Shown here: positions 10,880 through 20,639 of the stretch, piece after piece
Numbering within the stretch: position 1 is the first letter of the stretch
Layout: each line of letters starts with the position of its first letter
Assembly: GCF_943734655.1 (NCBI RefSeq)
Contig: NC_071353.1
Coordinates: 21,656,501-21,720,500 of the forward strand
Length of the DNA: 64,000 nt
Source: Sabethes cyaneus
Taxonomy: Eukaryota; Arthropoda; Insecta; Diptera; Culicidae
Direction: 5' to 3'
The notes under the pieces: model-generated
The model's database searches: none
What the model was told of the DNA's origin: nothing
What the model saw: the letters and a program-made list of their open reading frames with translations, nothing else
Made by a program: the position numbers and the translations under genes

Positions 10880-11681
10880 CTAGAGATATTGTTTCCTTAA
10901 CAGACGTTTAATAATTAAGAAAATATTAGACGACTATTCATTATTTCATTATTTTCATTTTTTTGCCTTCCCACGTCAATGCTTCCCCAGATAACACAAA
11001 ATCGTAATAGAAAGTTCACAATAAATCGTTTTTATGTCAATTTCACATTGGAATTGTATAATGATTAGAGTATGTCAAATCGAAGTGAACAATAAGTTGT
11101 TTTGCAGTCGTGCGTGTCTTCATATACAATTCATGACTGTGAATTATAAAGCAGTATAGACGATTGCAATATTTGATTATATCTTAATCGTATATTCAGG
11201 AGTATTTAGTTGCGTGTTATAAAAACTGCACAAAATAGAATTACAAATAGTTCGCAAAATTTCGCACGTATATGGCCTTCACTTTGGTACATATATGTTC
11301 TTATATGGCGTGAAATATAACTTTTTCGTTCAGATATGATTTCGTATACCTAAGTTGCAATCGAGATATACAAACCAAATGGTTTACTTGGTCAGAAATA
11401 TATACAGGATGAGCTATGGGTTAAGCTCCCTTATGATTGTGTTTAATTTACGCCCTAGCTGTTGCTGCTTCCCCGGATAAGGCAACGAATACATCCAAAT
11501 TCACCAAGCGAAACGCCAACAAATCGAAGAATCTTTAAAAGAAACTTTAAAAACATCGAAATAAAAAAATACGTGTCGATTTTTTTTGAACAAAGAACGT
11601 AAAAAAATATTAGAGAAAAAAATTTTTACTGTAAACTTCCCGTGGAATTACCCATATAAAATAAATATTTGATTTTTTGTA
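10880..11681. other. AT-rich spacer, no gene seen
   Basis: No open frame of note and no repeat structure that I could define. Confidence 0.5.
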
Positions 11682-12585
11682 TACCGTCATCCGGGGCGAG
11701 ATTGTGCCAAAAAAGCATATGTTTTTGTTCTTTAGCTCAGTATACACATAATTTAGGAACTAAGTTGATTTCAAACCTGTCAATATATACTAAATTGTTC
11801 AATTAACAACTACCATAGAGATGGTTTAGTTACAATGAAACCTAATTTTACTGGAAGTGCATGAACTTCGGCACAATCTCCCCCCTTCTAGGGGGTGACA
11901 TTGTGCCAAAAACATAAAGTTAAGGTAAATACCTAAACAGGGAACATTAGCATGTTTAGAAACAATACACATAAATATCAGTATAAAGTAGTTCATATGG
12001 GGCCGTCCATGAACTAAGTGGACTATGAGGGGCAGGGGGTCGGCCAAAAACAACACATCATACAAAAAGTATGAACGAAAATAACCCGGGGAGGTCTGAA
12101 ATAACTAAAAATGAGTTCGTAGTCAATGGACAGCTTTTATAGAGCCAGTAGCGTTTATAGGGTTAACAAGGGGGAGATATATGGAGGGCGTGTATCCTAA
12201 GGGGGCATACCCATTTGTTCATTTAACAAAAGTAACTATTACTTCGTTCGAGAACCCGCGGCCGCAGAACGGCCCAACTCACCCCGCTCCCCCTCCTTAA
12301 AACTGGCAGTTTATACTCGGTTTAATATATTCATCTTATATTAGAGTGTTTATTCAAAGCATCTGAAATTTCCAGAGAAAACTAAAAATTAGTATAAATT
12401 ATTTAGCAGATTTATGGTGCTGTTTGCTTCAAAATGGATGATGCAATCTAATCTGTCAAAATATTGTGCTCAATAGTAAAGAATGTGAGTGTACTGGTGT
12501 ATACTGGCGTATTTTAGTTGTGTATGTGAAATTCACAAATTGGATCAATCATTATGGCTTGGCACAATCTCACCCCCGTGAAGCT
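11682..12585. mobile_element. Two abutting MITE copies with GGGGnGAGATTGTGCCA ends
   Basis: The tip motif occurs four times in alternating orientation: CCGGGGCGAGATTGTGCC (from 11690), its inverse GGCACAATCTCCCCCC (11870), then GGGGGTGACATTGTGCC (11891), and its inverse GGCACAATCTCACCCCC (12561). This reads as one element at 11682-11888 directly followed by a second at about 11890-12585. The interior is non-coding. Exact ends and target duplications are uncertain. Confidence 0.55.
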
Positions 12586-13603
12586 CGAAATGTACAAAAT
12601 TTCGAAAAATATTATTTTCATAATCAAAACTTATCCAACGCATAATAACCTTTCAATACATTATAAATGCTTAGTTTATATACCTTCAAAATAGCAAGTT
12701 GATGCGATTTCTTGCTTGGGCTGGTTTATGCGGGACATTTTTTACAAGCGTTATTTCCGAGTATTATTGATCGCGAACTTTGAAACCCTGTTAAGGCTAA
12801 ATAATTTGCTAATATTACCTGTGTTCCATTCTAAGTTCTGAATAAATATGTTATGTTCGTGATCATTTTGAATTTAGGTCCCCAGTTTCTATAGATATAA
12901 TAAATTTTCACAAATAAACATTTTTGGTTTTTGGCTCAATCACGGATGGCGGTACTTAGAATATTTGTTTTTTGCCATGCTACACACAACCAGATCAGTG
13001 GTAAAATATACTTTCACTCTCCGAGCTATTTTCTCTTCGTCCTTTCACACACGCGTGGTGTCTCTTCCACTCCCTATTTTTCGTATTGTAGTTTTGTCTA
13101 TTTATTTATCACACTTTTTGTCTTGTTTAGCAAAAAGCGTATTTGCTGCAAGTCTGTATTCTTAGATGCAAAGGTTACATTACAGATTTAGTGTTAGCTT
13201 GACGGGACACACAATGATTATACTCTTCAATAGATAACGATAGATTGAATTTCACACCACGTCTTGTACCATAATTGGACGTTACCTTTTCAACGCTGTT
13301 CTTCAAGTTATTATTATCCGTCATTGAATCGGTTTCGTTTGTATTCAGTATTCACCACAACCGGGAATGAACTGGGCTACTCACGTGATACTTATCGACT
13401 GGAAGCGAAAGTGTAAAGTGAAACGCATTTCGTGTAGATTTAAAATCGCCAACAGTAACGGCGAGTTTCGCTCTCGCATGATTGAAAAAAATAATAATAA
13501 CAAAAAAATCACTCAATTGCTTAAATTACAAAGTTTACACAGGGAACTGATGTTTCAAAAGTTCCGACGACACTTATCTCGCTAAATATGAGATTCGTCC
13601 TAC
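12586..13603. other. Spacer with no clear gene
   Basis: Short overlapping plus-strand frames at 12931-13191 and 13367-13585 are rich in Phe/Ile/Lys and look like chance frames. If the first exon at 13604-13711 belongs to the GH35 gene, this is part of its intron. Confidence 0.45.
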
Positions 13604-13711
13604 CTGTGCGCTGGTACCATCCAGTCCCAAAACGAGACCCAGCGTAAGTCCTACCAGAGCCACAACGAGCATCGCTCCCAGTCCAACCTTATGCTTCGTA
13701 TTTAGTCTCAT
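13604..13711 (-). CDS. Isolated first exon encoding a 36-aa signal/anchor sequence
   Basis: On the minus strand an ATG opens MRLNTKHKVGLGAMLVVALV, then GLTLGLVLGLDGTSAQ, and is cut by a good donor CAG|GTAGGA in phase 0. The basic start followed by about 22 hydrophobic residues fits a signal anchor or signal peptide. A TATA box (13795-13801) and an initiator (13772-13777) stand upstream at the right distance. The nearest downstream coding sequence on this strand is exon 2 of the GH35 gene (7124), which also accepts phase 0. An alternative first exon for that gene is therefore the simplest reading; a separate gene with unseen exons is the other. Confidence 0.6.
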
Positions 13712-13771
13712 TAATGCCGATGCGCGGTGTATGCGTTTGGCACACTGCACTCGAGGTAAAGGTTACGATAA

Positions 13772-13801
13772 GACTGAATCTTCACTAAGCAGCGAATTAT
13801 A
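13772..13801 (-). promoter_or_regulatory. Core promoter: TATA box and initiator for the 13604-13711 exon
   Basis: On the minus strand TATAATT begins 26 nt before the A of an initiator TCAGTC. This is the insect spacing. Transcription from position 13775 would give a 63-64-nt 5' leader before the ATG. No downstream promoter element is evident. Confidence 0.5.
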
Positions 13802-13829
13802 GAACGTGAGCAATTAGGTATTCACCTTA

Positions 13830-14529
13830 TCACCCGCGCTAATCCAATACTGTTGAACGATTGTTTCGAGCAATCAATTTTATTGAACGATCAGCGAACA
13901 TTATTGTAGAAGTTTTTTATGATAGAAGCAGTAGCTCAAATGTTATGAGCTATGGTAGGGTAAACAGTTGTTTTTAAATATTATCGACAGAGTTTGAAGG
14001 AGCATTGAACGTCGTTTGTCATATTACAGACAAATTTGGGTGTTTTCTAGCATCACCCAGAGAGCGAATACAGTCAGCACACAATCATGGGTCACACAAA
14101 ATTGTGGGTCATTTTAACTTTAACTGCCGATTAATGCAAGAATGTTATACTAATTGATTGACAATATTATTACACATTATATTCAAACGGATATTAGCAG
14201 CTTAGGCTAAAATGATCCACATTGTGCGTGACCCATAACCGTGTACTGTACGGTGCCTCTTACATGCAACGACTGGCTTGTTCGACCATTGTCGTACCTC
14301 GAGGCCATCTCGAGGAGGCGTTTCACTATTATGTATAAAAAATACTTTCTTGAGTATTATTTAGAGTTACGTGCCTATGAATAAAAGTTTTTTTTATCTG
14401 TCTAAAGTCCCTTTTTGGGCCATAGCAAAAAAAAGTTGTGAATCATTACAGCAACCGGATAATGAACAAGATACTTAGTTGAAGGTATTGACAGTTGACC
14501 ACATCGAGTATTGCCCTGGAATCATGTAA
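13830..14529. other. Spacer, no gene seen
   Basis: AT-rich. A pair of short similar phrases about ACCCATAA/GGGTCA near 14086 and 14225 hints at a degraded inverted element, but the ends could not be defined. Confidence 0.35.
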
Positions 14530-15272
14530 CAAACGTCCTTGAGCTAGCTGCCGACATTTTGTTACTCGTCCAACGTCGCATCGCTATATCTAACAGGCTA
14601 GATGACTTCTCCGAGAGTTCCTAGATAGCAGATCCTCTAACCAACGTAACAAAGGCTAAGTCTATGGTAGTGAACACTGGCAATCCTACCAACTACACAG
14701 AAGCTAGAGAACAGGTTGAACAAGAAGAAACTTTTCAAAATCTTGAAAGCTAGACAACGCCTGATGGTGGAGCAAGGAATAATACAGCCACAGGCATGGA
14801 TCAGGAAGGTCAGAGGAGTCTTTGAGCTCTGCGAAACATCTTGTGCTCGAGCCAGATAACTCATAGCAAAACCCGAATTTTCAACTCAAAGGATAAATCT
14901 ATACACACCTGCGAAACATGTTTTATTGTGGTGGAGACAAAAACTGCTAATATTCATTAATCGCTGCCTCCGATATATCATTCGTGCCTGGGCGCCTGAC
15001 AACTGAGTATCCAACGAGGAACTCCATTGTCGTTGTCATTAACGGCCGGTAACAACAGAAGTTTAGGAACGTAGGTGGAAGTGGATCGGATACACTTTGG
15101 GGAGAGGAACGAACGAGATCTGCAGAGAAACACTTGACTGGAATCCGCGAGGAAAACGAAGAAGAGGCAGGCCCAGAGACGAGAACCTGTCCTAATAGGT
15201 GAAAGCCATGGCGGGTAATCGTTGCCACTTTGTCAGCAGAGATTTCTGATTACATCCCTTTGTTGTGGCGGA
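14530..15272 (+). pseudogene. Non-LTR reverse transcriptase 3' relic (same family as 38868-40640)
   Basis: The plus strand decays with stops and shifts, but blocks align with the minus-strand element at 39-40 kb: SNRLDDFSES, AKSMVVNTGNPTNYT, INRCLRYIIRAW, ERRWKWIGYTLG, NEICRETLDWNP and KRRRGRPR. It ends at the element's 3' region GGACCGG, where a foldback has been inserted. The other half of that sequence (CCGGCGGACATGGA) resumes at 16822. Confidence 0.7.
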
Positions 15273-16825
15273 CCGGCCCACAGTAGTCCAAATGGGTGAT
15301 AAGTGGAACTTTTTTCCTACCATCTTTTGCTTTCATTTTATCATTTATGGTCTTCAACACTTTTGTTCGCATGAATATCCATCTTAATCTAAACGAGTCA
15401 AAAGTTAGTCATCGCTTACTATGATAAAAATAAAAAAACAACTTTTTTGTGTTAGGAAATATAGATATAGTTTCTTCGGCAAAGTTGTAAATAATATAAA
15501 AACAAGTAATTTTGCTGAAGAAAGAAAATTTCTATCTTTATCGAGTGGTGAACTATAGAGCATATTCTTTGCAACTTCTTTAAAAATTAGTTTTTCGTAC
15601 TTAGCTGTTGTTAGTTGCATTTTACAAGAATACATTGTTATAGGCAATTATCGGAGCACTCAAAACACACGTTTTGGCAGAAGACCTCAAATCTCTTGGG
15701 CCTTTACTTGCTAAGTTATCGCATATTCAAGCTTTAAATTTTCATAGCTTCACGAGCCTATGGGGTAAAATGGGGCAAGTGGAGAGTGAAGAGTGCTTCA
15801 CTTCAAAGCTTACATCGAATACTACAAACTGGTATAGCCCAATCACCCTAATAAGAGTATGGAAAGCATACGCTTCATGCGTTTTGCGTTCGCTATAGGC
15901 TCGATACACGTCCACTTTTTTGTGTTAGTAGATAGACATAGACACATGGTTTCTTCGGCAAAGTTAAAGAACATATAAAGGAAAACAACTTCGCTAAAGA
16001 AATGGTATTTATATCTTTATCGAGTGCAAAGCTATGGAGCATTTTCATTGGAAATTCATTAAAAATAAAGTTTTTCATACTTAGCTTATGTTAGTTGCAC
16101 TTTACAACAATATATGGTTCAGGGTGATTATTGACGGATTTAAAACACATGTTTTTGCAGAAGGTTGCAAATCTCTAGCACCTTTCCTTATAAAGTCATC
16201 GCTTTTGGCTCGTGAAGTTAAGAAAAAATAAACCTTAAAATAAGCGATAACTTTGTAAGGAAAGGTGCTAGAGATTTGAAACCTTCTAAAAAACATGTGT
16301 TTTAAGTTCTACAATAATCACCTAGATTCAATGTATAAATGCAACCAACATAAGTGAAGTATGAAAAACTTATTTTTAATGAATTTTCAACGAAAATGCT
16401 CCATAGCTTTGCACAAGATAAAGATTGAAATGCCATTTCTTTAGCAAAGTTGTTTGCCTTTATATTTTCTATAACTTTACCGAAGAAACCATGTGTTTAT
16501 ATACTTACTAATTTTTAAAGAAGTTTCAAAGAATATGCAGTACAGTTCGCCACTCAAGAAAAATAGAAATTTTATTTCTTCAGCAAAGTTACTTACTTTT
16601 ACATTATTTACAACTTTGCCGAAGAAACTATGTCTATATTTCCTAACACAAAAAAGTTATTTTTTATTTTTATTAAAGTAAGCGATAACTAACTTTTGAC
16701 ACTTTTATATAAAGTGGGATATTCATACGAACAAAGGTGCTGAAGACCATAAATGATTAAATGAAAGCAAAAAACACTAGGAAAAAAGTTCCACTTTTCG
16801 CGCTTATGGACTATTGTGCGGCCGG
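15273..16825. repeat. 1.55-kb foldback element with internal repeats
   Basis: The outer ends are inverted (CCACAGTAGTCCA at the left, TGGACTATTGTG at the right). Homology continues inward for hundreds of bases, including AGTGGAACTTTTTTCCTA and TTTCTTCGGCAAAGTTGTAA. The left half holds two related units (about 15440-15725 and 15914-16205) split by a unique linker. The right half is one inverted fusion of both. Each unit contains its own small palindrome (TTCTTCGGCAAAGTT...AATTTTGCTGAAGAA). Non-coding; frames inside are chance. Confidence 0.8.
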
Positions 16826-16832
16826 CGGACAT

Positions 16833-17329
16833 GGACGGTTGCCACAGTTACCTTTTGCATCACGTAAACCAACTAGTGCCGAAGAATAATGATTCATATC
16901 GATATGTAGTTGCAATCTTACTTGTTACATATTGCATGGGCAAAACTATCAATTTATCAAGATATTTTTAAAGTTGTTGTTTATGAAGCTAATAATTGAA
17001 CATTGTAATTTGCAACATGTTTCTACATAACCTTTAATTTAAACATCCAATCGAAAAACAAATCAATAGTGTTAGTGCATGGGACTACTTTGGCCTATGC
17101 GCAAATTCTTGGCCTATTAAACATAAATTTTGGTATTTTGCCATATACATGCACTTTACATGTTGGAATGATGTCACTTTTCAAATCACTTTTCGAAGGA
17201 AAATTTTTGAAGCTGCCGAATGAGCATTTTCCGGTTACTTTGAACCTTCATTAAGATAAAATATTTATAAAAGTAACTGCTCTGATATGCAACGCGATTT
17301 TCGCAAATGTTTTTAATAATTTACACTTT
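16833..17329. other. Spacer left of the RTE insertion, no gene seen
   Basis: AT-rich. One short plus-strand frame (17069-17254) has no recognisable family. Confidence 0.5.
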
Positions 17330-17340
17330 ACATTTCAACT
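17330..17340. repeat. Target-site duplication, left copy (RTE)
   Basis: ACATTTCAACT, identical to 20617-20627 on the other side of the RTE element. Confidence 0.9.
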
Positions 17341-17593
17341 GTTGGTAAACGGCTAGATAATGCGGAATATAGACCCCATAGTGGTCGTTAGCCTCTTATC
17401 CAGCAACTCCGATCCCGACCTCCTCGTGGTACCAGCCGGAATACGAGCAACCTTAGCGGAGATCGGGTAACCAACCCCGGTGGAAACTAAGGTCGTATAC
17501 TAACCGGGAAGGAGGTAGTGAGTCTCGGCACTATAAGATGGCAGCCCCATCACGAGACTCGGTTGTGTTGCCCCAGTACGGCTACACACCTAA

Positions 17594-18700
17594 ACAACAC
17601 AAACTAACAACATTCAAGCATATTCGGAGCGGAATATTCGGCATCGACCTAGGCGACGAAATAAGGACGACGAATGGAGACTCGGGACTTGGAACTGCAG
17701 ATCGCTAAATTTCGCAGGTTGCGAGCGGGTGCTGATTGAACAGCTGGAACCCCGCAAACTCGGCATCGTAGCTCTGCAGGAAATCTGTCGCAAAGGAGAG
17801 AAGGTATGGAAGATACGTGGCGGAAAGGCCCAGTTTTACCAGAGCGGTGGCGCTACCAACGAACTGGGAACGGGCTTTGTAGTGCTGGGCGGAATGCAGG
17901 ATCGCGTGATAGATTGGAAGGCGATCAACGAGAGAATGTGTGTATTGAGGATAAAGGGCCGTTTCTTCAATTATAGCATCATTAACGTGCACTGCCCGCA
18001 CGAAGGTAGACCCGACGATGAGAAAGAAGCGTTCTACGCGAGGCTGGAGGCTACGTACGACAGCTGCTCGTCACGGGACATCAAGATCGTCATCGGGGAT
18101 ATGAACGCCCAGGTCGGTAGGGAAGAAATGTATAGACCGGTGGTAGGACCCCATAGCCTGCACACCGACACAAACGATAACGGCCAACGATGTATAAACT
18201 TCGCAGCTTCCCGAGGCCTGGTGATCCGAAGTACCTTTTTCCCGCGCAAGGATATCCACAAAGCCACCTGGAGATCACCTGACCAACGTACAATGAACCA
18301 AATTGACCACGTTCTCATAGAGGGCCGGTTCTTCTCTAACATCACGAACGTACGCTCCCGTCGGGGTGCGGATATTGATTCTGACCATTACCTAGTAGCA
18401 GTACATGTGCGCTTAAAGCTGTCCACCGTATACCGGACACGTCAAAGCCGCCCTCCTCGGCTGAACATCAGGCAGCTAGATAACCCACAAGCTGCCGAGA
18501 ACTACGCGCGAGTACTGAATGAGGCACTGCCTTCTTCCGAAGAGTTAGGTGCTTCAAACCTCGAAGACGGTTGGGGCAGAATACGCTCGGCCATCGGAGA
18601 GGCCGCTACCGCGGCACTAGGTATTGAGCCTCGGAGTACACAAAATGATTGGTTTGATGGGGAATGCCAACAAGCGGTGGAGGAGAAAAAAAACGCTTGA
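17594..18700 (+). CDS. RTE endonuclease part, open up to an in-frame TGA
   Basis: An apurinic-like endonuclease that nicks target DNA to prime reverse transcription. The frame is open from 17594. No ATG precedes the domain in this frame, so the start is unknown. Seen in order: RLGTWNCRSLNFAGCERV, ALQEICRKG (metal-binding Glu), DMNAQVG (Asp-x-Asn), TWRSPDQ, NQIDHVLIEG and SDHYLVAVHVRL (catalytic His of the SDH motif). It ends WFDGECQQAVEEKKNA then TGA. Translation of the same frame beyond the stop (KNYLSIATRENLAKY) continues the protein, so the TGA most likely replaced a Trp codon. Confidence 0.88.
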   Translation, partial: TTQTNNIQAYSERNIRHRPRRRNKDDEWRLGTWNCRSLNFAGCERVLIEQLEPRKLGIVALQEICRKGEKVWKIRGGKAQFYQSGGATNELGTGFVVLGGMQDRVIDWKAINERMCVLRIKGRFFNYSIINVHCPHEGRPDDEKEAFYARLEATYDSCSSRDIKIVIGDMNAQVGREEMYRPVVGPHSLHTDTNDNGQRCINFAASRGLVIRSTFFPRKDIHKATWRSPDQRTMNQIDHVLIEGRFFSNITNVRSRRGADIDSDHYLVAVHVRLKLSTVYRTRQSRPPRLNIRQLDNPQAAENYARVLNEALPSSEELGASNLEDGWGRIRSAIGEAATAALGIEPRSTQNDWFDGECQQAVEEKKNA

Positions 18701-18763
18701 AAAAATTATCTAAGTATTGCCACTAGAGAGAACCTGGCCAAGTACCGACGAGCTAGGAACCAG

Positions 18764-20605
18764 TTGACCACGATCCTGAGGAGAAAAAAGCGCCAAAAGG
18801 AGGACAGAGATCGTGAAGAATTAGAACAACTATTCCGAGCTAATGACACGCGCAAGTTTTATGAGAAGGTGAACCAAACTCGGAAGGGCTACACACCGAA
18901 ACCTGACATGTGTAGGGACGAGGGAGGGAATCTAATTACAAACGAGCGCGAGGTGGTCGACAGGTGGAAGCAGTTCTTCGATGAACACCTCAATGGCGAA
19001 GTCGCAGAAGGAGGCGGAACAGAAATTAACCTAGGAGCGCCCATGGAAGATAGGGATGTCCTAGCACCTGATCTCCAAGAAGTCAAACGAGAAATCAGGT
19101 TGCTGAAGACCAATAAAGCCGCTGGGAAGGACCGCCTACCGGCAGAGCTTTATAAACATGGCGGGGAAACGCTAGCAAAGGCTCTACACTGGGTTATTTC
19201 GAGGATTTGGGAGGAGGAAAAGCTACCGGAGGAATGGATGGAAGGAGTGGTTTGTCCCATCTACAAAAAGGGTGATCGGCTAGACTGCTGCAACTATCGT
19301 GGTATTACGTTGGTAAACGCCGCCTACAAGGTACTCTCCCAGATCCTGTTACGCCGGCTGTCACCGATAGCACAAGGTTTCGTAGGGAATTATCAGGCGG
19401 GTTTCATGGGGGCTCGCGCAACTACGGACCAAATATTTACTATCCGACAGATCTTGCAGAAATGTCGGGAGTACAACGTGCCCACGCATCACATCTTTAT
19501 CGATTTCAAAGCAGCATACGATACAGTCGATCGAGACAAGCTATGGCAGATAATGCACGAATACGGTTTTCCGGACAAACTGACGCGACTGATCAGAGCT
19601 ACATTGGATCGAGTGATGTGTTTCGTACGCATCCCTGGGACACTCTCGAGTCCCTTCGAGACGCGACGAGGGTTGAGACAAGGTGACGGTCTATCCTGCA
19701 TGCTGTTCAACATCGCTCTTGAGGGGGTGATCCGACGAGCGGGCATTGAAACGAGAGGCACGATTTTTACCAAGAGTAGCCAACTTCTAGGCTTTGCAGA
19801 TGACTTCGATATCATAGCCAGGAACTTTGCGACGGCGGAGGCAATCTACGCCAGACTGAAAGCGGAGTCTAGGAGAATTGGGCTAAAAATAAATGCGTCG
19901 AAGACCAAATACATGAAAGGAAGAGGCTCAAAGGAAACAAATGCGCGCCTCCCACGGACGGTAACCGTTGACGGCGACGAACTAGAAGTGGTAGAAGAGT
20001 TCGTGTATTTGGGATCGCTGGTGACCGCGGACAACAACACTAGTAAGGAGATCCAGCGGCGCATCCAAGCGGGAAATCGGGCCTACTTTGCCCTTCGTAA
20101 AACGCTACGATCAGGAAGCATACGCCGCCGCACGAAGCTAACAATGTACAAAACCATTATTAGACCGGTAGTTCTTTATGGACTTGAAGCCGTGACGCTG
20201 CTTACGGAGGACATACGCGCCCTTGCCGTGTTTGAGCGGAAAGTGCTGCGGACGATATTTGGCGGAGTACAAACTGAAAGCGGAGAGTGGCGGAGGCGTA
20301 TGAATCACGAGCTACAGGCACTGCTTGGGGAGACTCCCATCGTACATCTAGCGAAAGTTAGCAGGCTACGGTGGGCCGGACACGTCGTAAGGATGCCGGA
20401 CGACAGTGCGACGAAAACGGTCCTCTTCAACAACCCCACCGGCACCAGGAACAGGGGGGCCCAACGTGCACGATGGCTCGACCAGGTCGAAAGCGATTTG
20501 CGACTTCTGAGACGACTAGGAAATTGGCGACGAGTGGCCCAAGACCGAGTTGAATGGAGACGAGTGCTTGAAACAGCACGAGCCACCCCGGCTCTATGCT
20601 GCTGA
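18764..20605 (+). CDS. RTE reverse transcriptase, same frame as the endonuclease
   Basis: Copies element RNA into DNA at the nick. The frame continues without a shift from the endonuclease, open from 18701; 18764 is a TTG codon, not a true start. Seen: FYEKVNQTRKGYTPKPDMCR (linker), NKAAGKDRLPAELYK, WMEGVVCPIYKKGDRLDCCN, YRGITLVNAAYKVLSQILLR, QAGFMGARATTDQIFTIRQI, FIDFKAAYDTVDR (first catalytic Asp), RRGLRQGDGLSCMLFNIALE and GFADDFDIIA (catalytic FADD). The C-terminal part has RPVVLYGLEAVTLL and LRWAGHVVRMPDDS. It ends with TGA inside the GAA tail. All catalytic residues are present. Confidence 0.93.
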   Translation: MTTILRRKKRQKEDRDREELEQLFRANDTRKFYEKVNQTRKGYTPKPDMCRDEGGNLITNEREVVDRWKQFFDEHLNGEVAEGGGTEINLGAPMEDRDVLAPDLQEVKREIRLLKTNKAAGKDRLPAELYKHGGETLAKALHWVISRIWEEEKLPEEWMEGVVCPIYKKGDRLDCCNYRGITLVNAAYKVLSQILLRRLSPIAQGFVGNYQAGFMGARATTDQIFTIRQILQKCREYNVPTHHIFIDFKAAYDTVDRDKLWQIMHEYGFPDKLTRLIRATLDRVMCFVRIPGTLSSPFETRRGLRQGDGLSCMLFNIALEGVIRRAGIETRGTIFTKSSQLLGFADDFDIIARNFATAEAIYARLKAESRRIGLKINASKTKYMKGRGSKETNARLPRTVTVDGDELEVVEEFVYLGSLVTADNNTSKEIQRRIQAGNRAYFALRKTLRSGSIRRRTKLTMYKTIIRPVVLYGLEAVTLLTEDIRALAVFERKVLRTIFGGVQTESGEWRRRMNHELQALLGETPIVHLAKVSRLRWAGHVVRMPDDSATKTVLFNNPTGTRNRGAQRARWLDQVESDLRLLRRLGNWRRVAQDRVEWRRVLETARATPALCC

Positions 20606-20616
20606 AGAAGAAGAAG

Positions 20617-20627
20617 ACATTTCAACT
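20617..20627. repeat. Target-site duplication, right copy (RTE)
   Basis: ACATTTCAACT, identical to 17330-17340. Confidence 0.9.
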
Positions 20628-20639
20628 AGTAAATATTAA

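Larger units (their letters stand above)
17341..20616 (+). mobile_element. RTE-clade non-LTR retrotransposon, nearly full length (3276 bp)
   Basis: A single plus-strand frame encodes an AP-type endonuclease followed by a reverse transcriptase, preceded by about 250 bp of leader. There is no separate ORF1 and no poly(A). The 3' end is a short (GAA)n tail overlapping the stop codon, as RTE elements have. An 11-bp perfect target-site duplication brackets it. The layout and RT sequence resemble the mosquito RTE JAM1; subfamily was not tested. One in-frame TGA (18698-18700) is the only lesion I found. Confidence 0.93.

Noticed and set aside
14947..15228. A 93-codon minus-strand frame similar to one at 39183-39494 on plus
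   Set aside because: Both are antisense shadows of the same LINE's C-terminal region; the real coding strand is the opposite one in each case.
19489..19815. Minus-strand frames of 70-108 codons inside the RTE
   Set aside because: Shadows of the RT reading frame; no family match.
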